Origin: Actinoplanes campanulatus | Lineage (GTDB): Bacteria; Actinomycetota; Actinomycetes; Mycobacteriales; Micromonosporaceae | Length of the DNA: 64,000 nucleotides | Direction: 5' to 3' | Assembly: GCF_014647795.1 (NCBI RefSeq) | Contig: NZ_BMPW01000003.1 | Location: 1-64,000, forward strand | In this document: one piece after another, positions 15,822 through 24,392 of the stretch | How the letters are laid out: the number at the start of each line of letters is the position of its first letter | Numbering within the stretch: position 1 is the first letter of the stretch | Notes under the pieces: model-generated | What the model saw: only the letters and a program-made list of their open reading frames with translations | Told to the model about the DNA's origin: nothing | The model's database searches: none | Made by a program: the position numbers and the translations under genes

Positions 15822-17431
15822 CGTTCCTCCGAAACCTGTACGCCGTCACTGTTGATAGTCCCCCGTCGGCGGCGCAACGGCAGCACACCGATGAGGGCGA
15901 CGACCGTACCAAAGACGATGACCGCCTCCGGCCGAGCGCCCGAACGAGTCGCCAGCGTACGCGGTCCGTCCAGATTCATGTCACGCACCACCACCGCCGC
16001 TGTGTTGAAACCGGTCGAATCGTGCACATCACCTGTCGCGTCAACGAATCCGGACACTCCCACGGTGGACACCATCAGGGCCTCCCGGCCGTGCTCGACG
16101 GCCCGAAGGCGGACCATGGCCAACTGTTGGCGGGCCTCGGCCTCGTTGAAGGTGGCGTTGTTGGTCTGCACCGCCAGGATCTGGGCGCCGCCGGTCACCA
16201 CGTCCCGGACGATCCCGTCGTAGGCGACCTCGAAGCAGATGACGTCACCGAGGACCGCGGCGCCGGTGTCGACGACCCCGGGCTCGTCGCCGCCGAGCAT
16301 GTTACGGACCAGGTCGGCCTTGTCGCTGACCAGCCGGGCGATCGAGCGCAGCGGCATGTACTCGGCGAACGGCACCGGGTGGCGTTTCTCATACTGCTGG
16401 GCGTGGTCGGGGCCGGTGCCGGGCCGCCACAGGATGCCCACGTTGTAGATGTCGCCGGGCACCTCGGTGCGCTGGAGGGTGCCGACCAGGATGGGCGCCT
16501 TGATCGCGTCGGCGGCGGACTGGATGAGGGCGGCCGCGTCGGCGTTCTGGAGCGGGTCGATGTCGCTGGAGTTCTCCGGCCACACCACCAGGCCGGGCTG
16601 CTTCTGCCGGCCGGCGGCGACCTCGGCGGCCAGCGCTCGGGTGGCGTTGACGTGGTTGTCGAGCACGGCCCGCCGCTGGGCGTTGAAGTCGAGGCCGAGC
16701 CGGGGCACGTTGCCCTGCACGATCGCGACCGTGGTGGCGTCGCCGCCCGGCACGGTCAGCGGCAGGGCGGCCGGCGCGGCCAGCAGCAGGGCGGTCACGG
16801 CGGCGAAACCGGCGGCGGGCAGCAGGGTGCGGGGGCTCCACCGGCGCCAGGCCAGCGCCACTAGAGCGCCGCCGGCGGCCGCTACGGCGAAGGTGACCAG
16901 GGGGGCGCCACCGTAGGCCGCCAGCCGCAGGGTCGGCGCGTCACCCTGGCTGAACGCGATCCGCCCCCAGGGGAAGCCGCCGAACGGGGTGCGGTCGCGC
17001 AGGAACTCGCTCGTGGTCCAGATCAGCCCGGCCAGCAGCGGCCACAGCGCCCGCCAGCGGTCCACCAGCGGGGACAGCCAGGATCCGGCCAGGCCGGCGA
17101 GGCCCACGTACAGCGCCTGGAGGCCGGCCAGCAGCGTCCAGGGCAGCCAGCCGGCGGCGATCCGCGTCCACTCCAGCATGGGGAAGAACAGCACCACCCC
17201 GGCCAGCACGCCGAGCCCGAACCCGGCCCGCAGACGGCGCCGGTGCACGGCCGCGGCCAGCAGCGCCACCCCGACCGGTGAGAGCCACCACAGGTCGTAC
17301 GGGGGAAGGGCCAGCAGCAGGGCCGCGCCGGCGGCGACCGCGAGGGCCACGGCCACCGGCGGGCGCAGCGGGCGCGCCGTCGGCTCCGGGCCGGCGCCCG
17401 GCTCGGCGAGCACCCGCGGGGGGAGAGTCAT
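15818..17431 (-). CDS. lnt: Apolipoprotein N-acyltransferase
   Basis: This integral membrane enzyme adds the third acyl chain to the N-terminal Cys of lipoproteins. The 537 residues start with about six membrane helices (about 25-210), followed by a nitrilase-like extracytoplasmic domain and a final helix ('AVIVFGTVVALIGVLPL'). The catalytic triad is visible as Glu in 'VVWPENSSD', Lys in 'YEKRHPVPF' and Cys in 'VICFEVAYD'. The reading frame is open back to 17812, but the ATG at 17431 gives the normal family length. It overlaps the mannose synthase downstream by 4 nt. Several predicted lipoproteins in the window (PotD-like, SGNH) are possible clients. Confidence 0.93.
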   Translation of the reverse strand: MTLPPRVLAEPGAGPEPTARPLRPPVAVALAVAAGAALLLALPPYDLWWLSPVGVALLAAAVHRRRLRAGFGLGVLAGVVLFFPMLEWTRIAAGWLPWTLLAGLQALYVGLAGLAGSWLSPLVDRWRALWPLLAGLIWTTSEFLRDRTPFGGFPWGRIAFSQGDAPTLRLAAYGGAPLVTFAVAAAGGALVALAWRRWSPRTLLPAAGFAAVTALLLAAPAALPLTVPGGDATTVAIVQGNVPRLGLDFNAQRRAVLDNHVNATRALAAEVAAGRQKQPGLVVWPENSSDIDPLQNADAAALIQSAADAIKAPILVGTLQRTEVPGDIYNVGILWRPGTGPDHAQQYEKRHPVPFAEYMPLRSIARLVSDKADLVRNMLGGDEPGVVDTGAAVLGDVICFEVAYDGIVRDVVTGGAQILAVQTNNATFNEAEARQQLAMVRLRAVEHGREALMVSTVGVSGFVDATGDVHDSTGFNTAAVVVRDMNLDGPRTLATRSGARPEAVIVFGTVVALIGVLPLRRRRGTINSDGVQVSEER

Positions 17432-17853
17432 TTCCACCCGTGGCAGGCTACCCGCCCGCGACCTGCGACGACGGAGGGGCGCGGTCACGGTTCGACCACG
17501 CCCCTCGGGTGCTCCTGTCCTCTCCACGGCCGGTGAAATCCGCGGGATCTCGCCGTGACCTTCGGACCGACCCGCCGCGTGCCGGATGCCCGCGTCGTGC
17601 CGTTGTCTACTGGCCATGGACCGATCCCCGGAAGGGCCACCTGAACGCGGCCCGGTCCGCACCGCTCCGCGCGCCCCCGCCCCCTGGACCTGGCTGTACG
17701 CGCGACCCCTGCGAGGACTGCGGCCAGTGGGTGGAGGAGCGGAGCGGATCATGACCGCTCGCCGTGGAACAGGACCAGAAGACGGTACGTCGTCCACCCG
17801 CCGCCCTGTCAACCGGGGCCCCCGCGTTGCGGCGTGTCGTATTCACCGGCGTG
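17432..17853. other. Intergenic region between the mutL-like gene and lnt
   Basis: About 420 bp without a supportable gene. A plus-strand frame from an ATG at 17616 to 17870 and a minus-strand frame 17607-17846 are both open, but neither has a ribosome binding site or recognisable sequence. The lnt promoter should lie here; I could not place it with confidence. Confidence 0.45.
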
Positions 17854-19071
17854 TCACATCTCGTACCTGATCGAGTTACTCAGGAGTTCACCGGCGACCG
17901 CGGGATGGTCGGCCGACAGGAGACCGGCGGCGGCCAGAACGTACTGCTCGTCGATCACGGTGCGGGCCCGGTCCGGGGGCGCCCAGCCACCGGCCACATC
18001 GGACAGCACGGCGCCGAGGACCCGCTCTCCCCCACCGTGGCGCAGCACACCACCGGAGCCGAGCAGGAGACGTACGTCACACAACCCCGGACGGCCGCGC
18101 GCATGCCGGCGCAGAGCGACCACCGCGGCCGTCGCCGCCAGATCCCGGTCGTCGCCCGGTTCCGGCAACTTCTCCGCCACGGCCGCGGCCCGGGTGCCGT
18201 CCGCACCGGCGGCCACGCCCAGATCGCCCTCGACGGTGCGGGCCCGCCACAGGGTGCCGGCCACGTCCCGCCGGGGCCCGGTCTCGCTCTCCGGATCGGG
18301 AACGAGCGCCGAGTAGACGTCGGTGGTGGCGCCGCCCACATCGACGACCAGGATGCCGAACCCGGTCCGGTCGGCCAGCGCCTCGACCCCGGCGAGCACC
18401 GCGTCCGGGGTGGCGGCGCGCACCAGCGAGGCGAACCGGCGGCCCCGGGAGAGACGTTTGCCACCGATCACGTGACGCAGGAAGACGTCCCGGATCGCGG
18501 CGCGGGCCGGCAGCGGGTCCAGGACGCCGATGCGCGGCAGCACGTTGGCGGCCGGGGTCACCGGCACCCCGCGGGCGGTCAGGACGGCGAGCGCCTCGTC
18601 GCGTACGTCCGCGTTGCCGGCCAGGACCACCGGGAGCCGGATCCGGGCCGCGGCCAGGCGGCGGGCGTTGTGCAGCAGCACCTCGCCGTCGCCGCCGTCG
18701 GTGCCGCCCACCAGCAGCAGCACGTCCGGGCGGGCGGCGCGCAGCCGGGTGAGACCGGGCCCGCTCATCGGCCCGGCAGCGACGTGCACCACCTGCGCGC
18801 CGGCGGACAGGCCGACCCGGTGCCCGGCCTCGGCGGTGACCAGAGCCTCGTACCCGATCACGGCGAGCCGCAGCCCGCCGCCCGCGGAGGAGCAGACGCG
18901 CAGCTCGTCGCCGCCGCCCACGGCGGCGACGGCGGCATCCAGCCCGTGCAGCACGTCGGTCGCGGAGGTGGTCGGCACCTCGGCGCGGCGGATCAGTCGC
19001 GCGCCGTCCAGATCGATCTTGGCGGCTTTGGTGTACGTGGACCCGACGTCCACGCAGACCGCGGTCGTCAC
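17854..19071 (-). CDS. MutL/GlmL-type reactivating ATPase for the B12 aminomutase
   Basis: This 405-residue protein belongs to the glutamate-mutase-L/hydantoinase-like actin-fold ATPases, which accompany adenosylcobalamin mutases and probably remove inactive cofactor. Visible actin-fold signs are the phosphate-1 loop '[14 protein letters not shown]' at the N-terminus, '[14 protein letters not shown]' near residue 115 and the second phosphate loop '[15 protein letters not shown]'. It is the last gene of the lysine locus, starting by GTG overlap with kal. KamDE aminomutases are prone to inactivation, and the position supports a reactivase role. A direct catalytic role in lysine breakdown is unlikely. 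Confidence 0.85.
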   Translation of the reverse strand: MTTAVCVDVGSTYTKAAKIDLDGARLIRRAEVPTTSATDVLHGLDAAVAAVGGGDELRVCSSAGGGLRLAVIGYEALVTAEAGHRVGLSAGAQVVHVAAGPMSGPGLTRLRAARPDVLLLVGGTDGGDGEVLLHNARRLAAARIRLPVVLAGNADVRDEALAVLTARGVPVTPAANVLPRIGVLDPLPARAAIRDVFLRHVIGGKRLSRGRRFASLVRAATPDAVLAGVEALADRTGFGILVVDVGGATTDVYSALVPDPESETGPRRDVAGTLWRARTVEGDLGVAAGADGTRAAAVAEKLPEPGDDRDLAATAAVVALRRHARGRPGLCDVRLLLGSGGVLRHGGGERVLGAVLSDVAGGWAPPDRARTVIDEQYVLAAAGLLSADHPAVAGELLSNSIRYEM

Positions 19072-19430
19072 TTCGGTGGGACGACGACGGTGCCGGTCGC
19101 CGTGGTGGCGACGATCGGCTCGCCGAGCACCGCGGCGGCGGAGCCCTCGGTGCCGCGGCAGACCACCCGTACCTCGAAGTCGATCTTCCGGGAGCGGGTG
19201 CCCATCTTCACCACGGTCCCGGTGATCTCCAGCATGTCGCCGGCCCGCACCGGGGCCTTGAACTGCACGTCGTCGTAGGAGGCGAAGAGCCCCTCGTCGC
19301 CGTCCAGCCGGATGCAGATCTCGGTGGCCACGTCGCCGAACAGGCCGAGCGAGTAGGCGCCGTCGACGAGGTTCCCGGCGTAGTGGGCGTGGGCGTAGGG
19401 CACGTAGCGGCGGTGCGTCACGGTGATCAT
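19068..19430 (-). CDS. kal: 3-aminobutyryl-CoA ammonia lyase
   Basis: This 120-residue hot-dog-fold enzyme eliminates ammonia from 3-aminobutyryl-CoA to give crotonyl-CoA, a late step of lysine fermentation. The hot-dog signature is readable: '[25 protein letters not shown]' with the central helix, then strands '[31 protein letters not shown]'. The length equals the family's. It overlaps kamE by 4 nt (ATGA) and mutL by 4 nt, so the four genes are translationally coupled. The exact activity rests on that context, since many small hot-dog proteins look alike. Confidence 0.88.
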   Translation of the reverse strand: MITVTHRRYVPYAHAHYAGNLVDGAYSLGLFGDVATEICIRLDGDEGLFASYDDVQFKAPVRAGDMLEITGTVVKMGTRSRKIDFEVRVVCRGTEGSAAAVLGEPIVATTATGTVVVPPK

Positions 19431-20158
19431 TTCGAGCTCCCGGCGAGGGCGTGAACGAGATAGGAGGCGACCTCGCGGGGCGTGGTGCCGCGGCTGAAGA
19501 TCCGGTCGACGCCCAGCTCGTCCGTCATCAGCTCGTCGAACCGGGGACCGCCCACGATCAGCAGGGGCCGTTTGCCGGCCGGCAGCGCCTCCCGGAACGC
19601 CGCCGACATGGCCCGGGTGTTCTGGAGGTGCGCGTCGCGCTGGGTGACGACCTGGGAGACGAGCACCGCGTCGGCCTTCTTCTCCCGGGCGGTCTCCACC
19701 AGGTCGGGCACCGACACCTGGGCGCCCATGTTGGTGACCGACAGCTCGGAGTAGTACTCCAGGCCCTTCTCGCCGGCGATGCCCTTGAGGTTGAGGATGG
19801 CGTCGATGCCGACGGTGTGCGCGTCGGTGCCGATGCAGGCGCCGACCACGTTGAGCCGCCGCCGCAGCCGCCGTTTGATCGCGGCGTTGACCTCCTTGGC
19901 GCTCAGCAGCGGGAAGTCACGCTCGACCACCTGGACCTTCTCGGTGTCGACGAGGTGGTTCACCTTGCCGTACACGACGAAGAAGGTGTAGCCGTCGCCC
20001 ATCTGCTTGGCGTGCACCAGCATGGCCGGGTCCATGCCCATCTTGCCGGCCAGCTGGAGGGCGGCGCCCTCGGCGCGTTTGTCGTGCGGGATCGGCAGGG
20101 TGAAGGAGATCTGCACCATGCCGTCGCCGGTGGTGTCCCCATAGGGCCGGATGATCAC
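19427..20158 (-). CDS. kamE: Lysine 5,6-aminomutase beta subunit (B12-binding)
   Basis: This cobalamin- and PLP-binding subunit of lysine 5,6-aminomutase (243 residues) moves the terminal amino group of beta-lysine to C5. The B12 motif DxHxxG is present as 'GTDAHTVG' with axial His114. Lys125 follows 11 residues later, the same His-to-Lys spacing as His133/Lys144 of the clostridial enzyme, so it should be the PLP lysine. The C-terminal Rossmann half includes '[10 protein letters not shown]'. Its GTG overlaps the kamD stop (GTGA). The frame is open upstream to 20581, but that part only shadows kamD. Confidence 0.94.
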   Translation of the reverse strand: MIIRPYGDTTGDGMVQISFTLPIPHDKRAEGAALQLAGKMGMDPAMLVHAKQMGDGYTFFVVYGKVNHLVDTEKVQVVERDFPLLSAKEVNAAIKRRLRRRLNVVGACIGTDAHTVGIDAILNLKGIAGEKGLEYYSELSVTNMGAQVSVPDLVETAREKKADAVLVSQVVTQRDAHLQNTRAMSAAFREALPAGKRPLLIVGGPRFDELMTDELGVDRIFSRGTTPREVASYLVHALAGSSK

Positions 20159-21690
20159 AGCGCCTCCGCGACCGGGTTGTAGTAGTCCTCGTCCTGCTTC
20201 TCGACGCCGTCCAGGCCCTTGCCCCGGTCCGCGGGCCGTTTCATGATCCCGAACGTGCCGTCCGCGATGGCGTTGAGCATGCCGTCGTCGACGATGCGCT
20301 CCAGCAGGTCGATCGCCTCGGAGAGGACCTGGTTCGCGCGGCCGCGGATGAACGGCCCGGGGGTGAAGTCCTCGTGCAGGTTCCCGGCGCCGTTGAGGAC
20401 GTACCGGACGTTCTGCAGGGCGATGTCGCGGTCGGACAGCCAGGGCGTGACGACCGCCTCGGTCATCATGCCGACCAGCAGGATGCCCTGTCCGGTGAGC
20501 GCCCCGGCCAGGTTGAAGAAGCCGTCGAGCAGGTTGCCGCGGAACACGTCCCCGGTCATGTGCTTGGTCGGCGGCATCCACTTCAGCGGCGCGTCGGGGA
20601 ACAGCTCACGGGCGAGCAGCGCGTGCGCCAGCTCCAGGCGGAACGATTCCGGCAGATCCGGATTTATCTCGAAAGCGTGCCCCAACCCGAGTTGCCAGTC
20701 CGCCAGGCCGGCCTCGTGGGCGAAGTACTCGTTCATCAGCTGCGACACCGTCACCGTGTGCGCGGCCTCGACGGCGTCGGCGGTGGTCAGGTAGTTGTCC
20801 TCGCCGGTGTTGATGATGATCCCGGCGCGGGCGTGGATCTGCCGGGAGAACCGCTGGTCGACGAAGGTGCGAATCGGGTTGATGTCGCGGAACAGGATGC
20901 CGTACATCGAGTCGTTGAGCATCATGTCCAGGCGCTCCAGCCCGGCCAGCGTGGCGATCTCCGGCATGCACAGGCCGGAGGCGTAGTTGGTCAGCCGCAC
21001 GTACCGGCCGACCTCCTTCGACGTCTCGTCCAGGGCGGCCCGCATCAGCCGGAAGTTCTCCTGCGTGGCGTAGGTGCCGGCGAACCCCTCGCGGGTGGCG
21101 CCCTCCGGCACGTAGTCCAGCAGCGACTGGCCGGTGGACCGGATCACCGCGATCACGTCGGCGCCGGCCCGCGCCGCCGCCTGGGCCTGCGGGATGTCCT
21201 CGTAGATGTCGCCGGTGGCCACGATCAGATAGATCCACGGGCGCTGCTTCGGGTCCCCGTGCCGCTTGATCAGCCGGTCCCGCTCGGCCCGCCGCCGGTC
21301 GATCGTCCTGAGACCGGCCGCGGTGGCGCGCTTGGCCCGCTGCCGCGCCCTACCGGGAGAGGCCGGCATGGTGAACCGCACCGACCCCGCCGCGGCCTTC
21401 TGCGCCAGGACCGTCACGTCCTCCACACCGGTCGTCTCCATCGCGTGGAACACCGGCACGGCCACCCCGTGACCGAGCCCGACGTCCGCACGCACCGCGT
21501 CGACCAGCCGGTTCACCCACGGGATGCCGTCCGGGTCGGCGCCGGTCACCCCGGCCAGCCGCAGCACCGCACGCTCCACCGACACGGTCGTGTGCGACCG
21601 TGCCAGGTCGACCACCGGCTGCCCCGCCCGCGCGGCGAGCGCCCTTGCCCGCGCGACCACGGTCGCATCCAGATCCAGCTTCCCGGCCAA
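20155..21690 (-). CDS. kamD: Lysine 5,6-aminomutase alpha subunit
   Basis: This catalytic TIM-barrel subunit (511 residues) partners with KamE, PLP and adenosylcobalamin. Conserved family stretches include 'HAMETTGVEDVTVLAQKAA', 'PWIYLIVATGDIYEDIPQAQAAARAGADVIAVIRSTGQSLLDYVP', 'ATQENFRLMRAALDE', 'MLNDSMYGILFRDIN' and 'INTGEDNYLTTADAVEAAHTVTVSQLMNE'. The start is TTG: the strong AGGAGG lies 7 nt before it and the length then matches the family (about 515). It comes 14 nt after the amidohydrolase stop. No ATG or GTG gives a better fit. Confidence 0.93.
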   Translation of the reverse strand: MAGKLDLDATVVARARALAARAGQPVVDLARSHTTVSVERAVLRLAGVTGADPDGIPWVNRLVDAVRADVGLGHGVAVPVFHAMETTGVEDVTVLAQKAAAGSVRFTMPASPGRARQRAKRATAAGLRTIDRRRAERDRLIKRHGDPKQRPWIYLIVATGDIYEDIPQAQAAARAGADVIAVIRSTGQSLLDYVPEGATREGFAGTYATQENFRLMRAALDETSKEVGRYVRLTNYASGLCMPEIATLAGLERLDMMLNDSMYGILFRDINPIRTFVDQRFSRQIHARAGIIINTGEDNYLTTADAVEAAHTVTVSQLMNEYFAHEAGLADWQLGLGHAFEINPDLPESFRLELAHALLARELFPDAPLKWMPPTKHMTGDVFRGNLLDGFFNLAGALTGQGILLVGMMTEAVVTPWLSDRDIALQNVRYVLNGAGNLHEDFTPGPFIRGRANQVLSEAIDLLERIVDDGMLNAIADGTFGIMKRPADRGKGLDGVEKQDEDYYNPVAEAL

Positions 21691-21704
21691 CGAAACGCCT
21701 CCTG

Positions 21705-23243
21705 TTACCTCTCGAAAATCGTGTCGCCGTGCAGCACCGTGCGACGGCAGAGCGGACGGGCCGGTTCGGCGCCGTCGACGTCCGGCAGCAGGGCCGGGAG
21801 GCCGTCGGCCAGCCCGGCCGGGGTCTCCCAGGCCGCGAACGTCGCCGTCGCGCCCGGCTTGAGCACGCCCGCGTTCTGCACGGCGGCGGCCCGCCAGCCG
21901 CCCGCGCTGCTCGCCGCGAACGCCGACCGGACGCTCATCCGGAACCTCGGGTTCCGCGGGGCCGCGGCGGCCAGCACCACGGCCCACGGGTCGAGGGCCG
22001 TCACCGGCGAGTCCGAGCCGAACGCCAGCGCCACCCCGGTCGCGTGCATCGCCCCGATCGGGTTGCTGGCCAGCGCCCGGTCGGCGCCGAGGCGCTGCGC
22101 GTACATCCGGTCCGGGCCGCCCCACAGCGCGTCGAAGACCGGCTGGACCGACGCGATCACGCCGAACTCGACCATCCGGGCGATCATCGCCTTGTCGATC
22201 AGCTCGACGTGCTCCACCCGGTGGTGCCCCTCGCGCACCCTGTCGACGCCGACGCTCTTCGCGGCGATCGCGAAACCCTCCAGAACCGTCTCGATGGCGG
22301 CGTCGCCGATCGCGTGGAAACCGCCCTGGAAACCGATCCGGATGCAGTCCAGCAGATGCTCGGCGGCCTGCTCGGCGGTCAGGAACGCCTCGCCGCAGCC
22401 GTGGTCGCCGTCGTGGTACGGCGACCGCACCGACGCCGTCCGGGAACCGAGCGCGCCGTCCGCGTACAGGTCGCCGGCAGCGCCGTGCGCGCCCAGCTCC
22501 CGCGCCCGCTCGGCGCCGCCCAGCTCGCCCCAGTAGCCGAACACCTGCGGCAGGCCCTGCCCGGAGAGCGCGAGCACCGACGCGAAGTCCGCCTCGCTGG
22601 ACGTCCCCGGGCCACCGCACTCGTGCACCGCCGCGATGCCCATCGACGCGGCCCGGGCCAGCGCGGTGCGCTGCGCCGCGGCCCGCTGCTCCGGTGTCAG
22701 CGAGCCGAGCGCCACGGCCCGCACCGCGTGGTGCGCGGCCTCCCGCACCCAGCCGGACTCGTGGTAGCCGTGCACCCCGGCCGCGACCGGCAGCAGCGAC
22801 GACGAGGCGAGCGCCGAATGCACCGACGCCTGCGACAGGTAGACCTTGCGGCCGTCGGCGGCGCGGTCCAGCTGCTCCGCGGTCGGCGGCGTCTGGTCGC
22901 TCCAGGTCGACTCGTCCCAGCCGTGCCCGTGCACCACCCCACCGGCCGGGCGGGTCGCCGCGAACGCCGCCACCTTCTCCAGCAGCTCGCCCGGCGACCG
23001 CACCACCGACAGGTCCAGGCCGTCGAAAGCCAGACCGGTGTCGGTGGCGTGCAGGTGCGCGTCCACGAACGCCGGGGTGACCAGCGCGCCGTCCAGGTCG
23101 ACGGTGACGTCGGCGGCCGGCGCGTCACCCGAGTCGCCCAGCCAGGCGATCGTGCCGCCCCGGGTGACCATGGCGGTGGCGCGGGGTTCCGCGGCCGAGT
23201 AGAAGCGGCCGTTGACGTAGCGAACCGAGGGTGTGTCAGTCAT
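21705..23243 (-). CDS. Amidohydrolase-family (YtcJ-like) metal-dependent hydrolase
   Basis: This 512-residue protein of the amidohydrolase superfamily (amidohydrolase-3 subgroup) is probably a metal-dependent deacylase. Metal-site motifs are 'TPAFVDAHLHATD' (HxH), 'GFHAIGDAAIE', 'RVEHVELI' and 'ALAFGSDSPV' with the final Asp. It lies inside the kam operon between kdd and kamD with tight spacing, so it is co-transcribed. It has no known step in the clostridial lysine pathway. It might release lysine or beta-lysine from an N-acyl or peptide form, but that is only positional inference. No signal peptide is seen. Confidence 0.86.
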   Translation of the reverse strand: MTDTPSVRYVNGRFYSAAEPRATAMVTRGGTIAWLGDSGDAPAADVTVDLDGALVTPAFVDAHLHATDTGLAFDGLDLSVVRSPGELLEKVAAFAATRPAGGVVHGHGWDESTWSDQTPPTAEQLDRAADGRKVYLSQASVHSALASSSLLPVAAGVHGYHESGWVREAAHHAVRAVALGSLTPEQRAAAQRTALARAASMGIAAVHECGGPGTSSEADFASVLALSGQGLPQVFGYWGELGGAERARELGAHGAAGDLYADGALGSRTASVRSPYHDGDHGCGEAFLTAEQAAEHLLDCIRIGFQGGFHAIGDAAIETVLEGFAIAAKSVGVDRVREGHHRVEHVELIDKAMIARMVEFGVIASVQPVFDALWGGPDRMYAQRLGADRALASNPIGAMHATGVALAFGSDSPVTALDPWAVVLAAAAPRNPRFRMSVRSAFAASSAGGWRAAAVQNAGVLKPGATATFAAWETPAGLADGLPALLPDVDGAEPARPLCRRTVLHGDTIFER

Positions 23244-23248
23244 GCGCG

Positions 23249-24268
23249 TCAGTCTGCCGCGATCCGTGCCTCGAAGAGGGCGCGCACCGCGGGAACCTGG
23301 CGCAGCAGGTCCACCGCGAAATCGGCGTGACCCGGCACGAAACCGTTCCCGACCAGCATCGTCACGTCCGCGGCCAGGCCCTCGGCGCCCAGCGCGGCGG
23401 CCGGGAAGCTGGTCGCCATGGAGAAGAAGATCACGGTCCCGCCGGCCGCGGTGGCCAGGATCGCGCCGTGCTCACAGCCGGGCACGTCGACGCAGACCAC
23501 GGTGACGTCGGCGGGTTCCCCGACCGCCTCGCTCACCGCGACCGGGTCCCGGGCGTCGGCGATCGCGATCTCGTCGGCGAGTCCGGCTTCGCGCAGCGCG
23601 TCCCGCTCGGCCTCGTTCAGAACCACGGCTTTGGTACGGGCGCCCGCGCGCCTCGCGGCGGCAAGGGTGAGGGATCCGCTCTTGCCGGCGCCGCCGAGCA
23701 CCGCCACGGTGGCCGCCCTGTTCGCCCGGACCACCCGGTCGGTCAGCGCCGGGGCGCCGCACACGTCGTAGACGGCGAGCGCCAGCTCGGGCGCCAGGTC
23801 GTCGGGCAGCACCCCGACCACGGAACGGCCGAACAGGATCGCCGTGCCCTCGGCCGGCACCTGCTCGCTCAGCCCGTCCCACCCGGCCAGCCCGTCGGTG
23901 ATCCGCAGCGGGGTCAGGGTCAGCGACACCAGCGTGGCGACACGGTCACCCGGCTTGACCGCCAGCGGCGACTCCGGGCCGACCTCGTCGACCACGCCGA
24001 TCAGCATGCCGCCCGACCCGGTCACCGGGTTGTGCATCTTGCCCCGCGTCCCGACGATCTCCAGCACCTCGGCGCGAACGGCGGCTCCGTCGCCCGCGTG
24101 CTTCTGGGCGAGCTGCCGGTAGCTGGCGGCGTCCAGGTTGAGCCGCTGGACCCGGATGCGCACCTCGTCCGGCGCGATCCGCGGGTCCGCGTCCAGCTTC
24201 CACGCGGCCTGCGGCAGCACGCCGGCCGGCTCGATGACCCGCCGCAACCCGATGCTCATGCTCCCCAT
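23249..24268 (-). CDS. kdd: L-erythro-3,5-diaminohexanoate dehydrogenase
   Basis: This NAD(P)-dependent dehydrogenase oxidises 3,5-diaminohexanoate to 3-keto-5-aminohexanoate. The 339 residues have a GroES-like N-terminus ('KMHNPVTGSGGMLIGVVDEVG'), then a Rossmann domain with 'VAVLGGAGKSGSLTLAAARRAGA' near residue 195, 'VLNEAERDALREAGLADEI' and the C-terminal 'NGFVPGHADFAVDLLR'. This is the Kdd pattern rather than an ordinary zinc alcohol dehydrogenase, since the zinc ligands are missing. It is the first gene of the minus-strand kam operon. GAGAGG precedes the ATG at 24268; a second ATG at 24259 is possible. Confidence 0.9.
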   Translation of the reverse strand: MGSMSIGLRRVIEPAGVLPQAAWKLDADPRIAPDEVRIRVQRLNLDAASYRQLAQKHAGDGAAVRAEVLEIVGTRGKMHNPVTGSGGMLIGVVDEVGPESPLAVKPGDRVATLVSLTLTPLRITDGLAGWDGLSEQVPAEGTAILFGRSVVGVLPDDLAPELALAVYDVCGAPALTDRVVRANRAATVAVLGGAGKSGSLTLAAARRAGARTKAVVLNEAERDALREAGLADEIAIADARDPVAVSEAVGEPADVTVVCVDVPGCEHGAILATAAGGTVIFFSMATSFPAAALGAEGLAADVTMLVGNGFVPGHADFAVDLLRQVPAVRALFEARIAAD

Positions 24269-24392
24269 GCCTCTCTCACGTCAAAAACACTGTCATATCG
24301 CGGCCCTACCGTAAATCCTTCGCGTACCCGCTTTCTAGACCGGAGATTCTCCAGTACGTTGATCAGCAGTCCAAATGTCGGGAGGGATTGGC
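24269..24392. promoter_or_regulatory. Divergent control region between kdd and kamA
   Basis: This 124-bp gap must hold the promoters for both arms of the lysine locus. A short palindrome, GGAGATTCTCC (24342-24352), lies 40 nt before the kamA start and is a possible operator. No regulator gene is in the locus, and I could not place -35/-10 elements convincingly. Confidence 0.4.

Noticed and set aside
17586-17870. Small plus-strand gene upstream of the mutL-like stop
   Set aside because: Open frame without Shine-Dalgarno, conserved sequence or known family; equally open on the other strand.
20374-22536. Large plus-strand frames opposite the kam genes
   Set aside because: They arise from high third-position GC in the true genes; no domain is seen.
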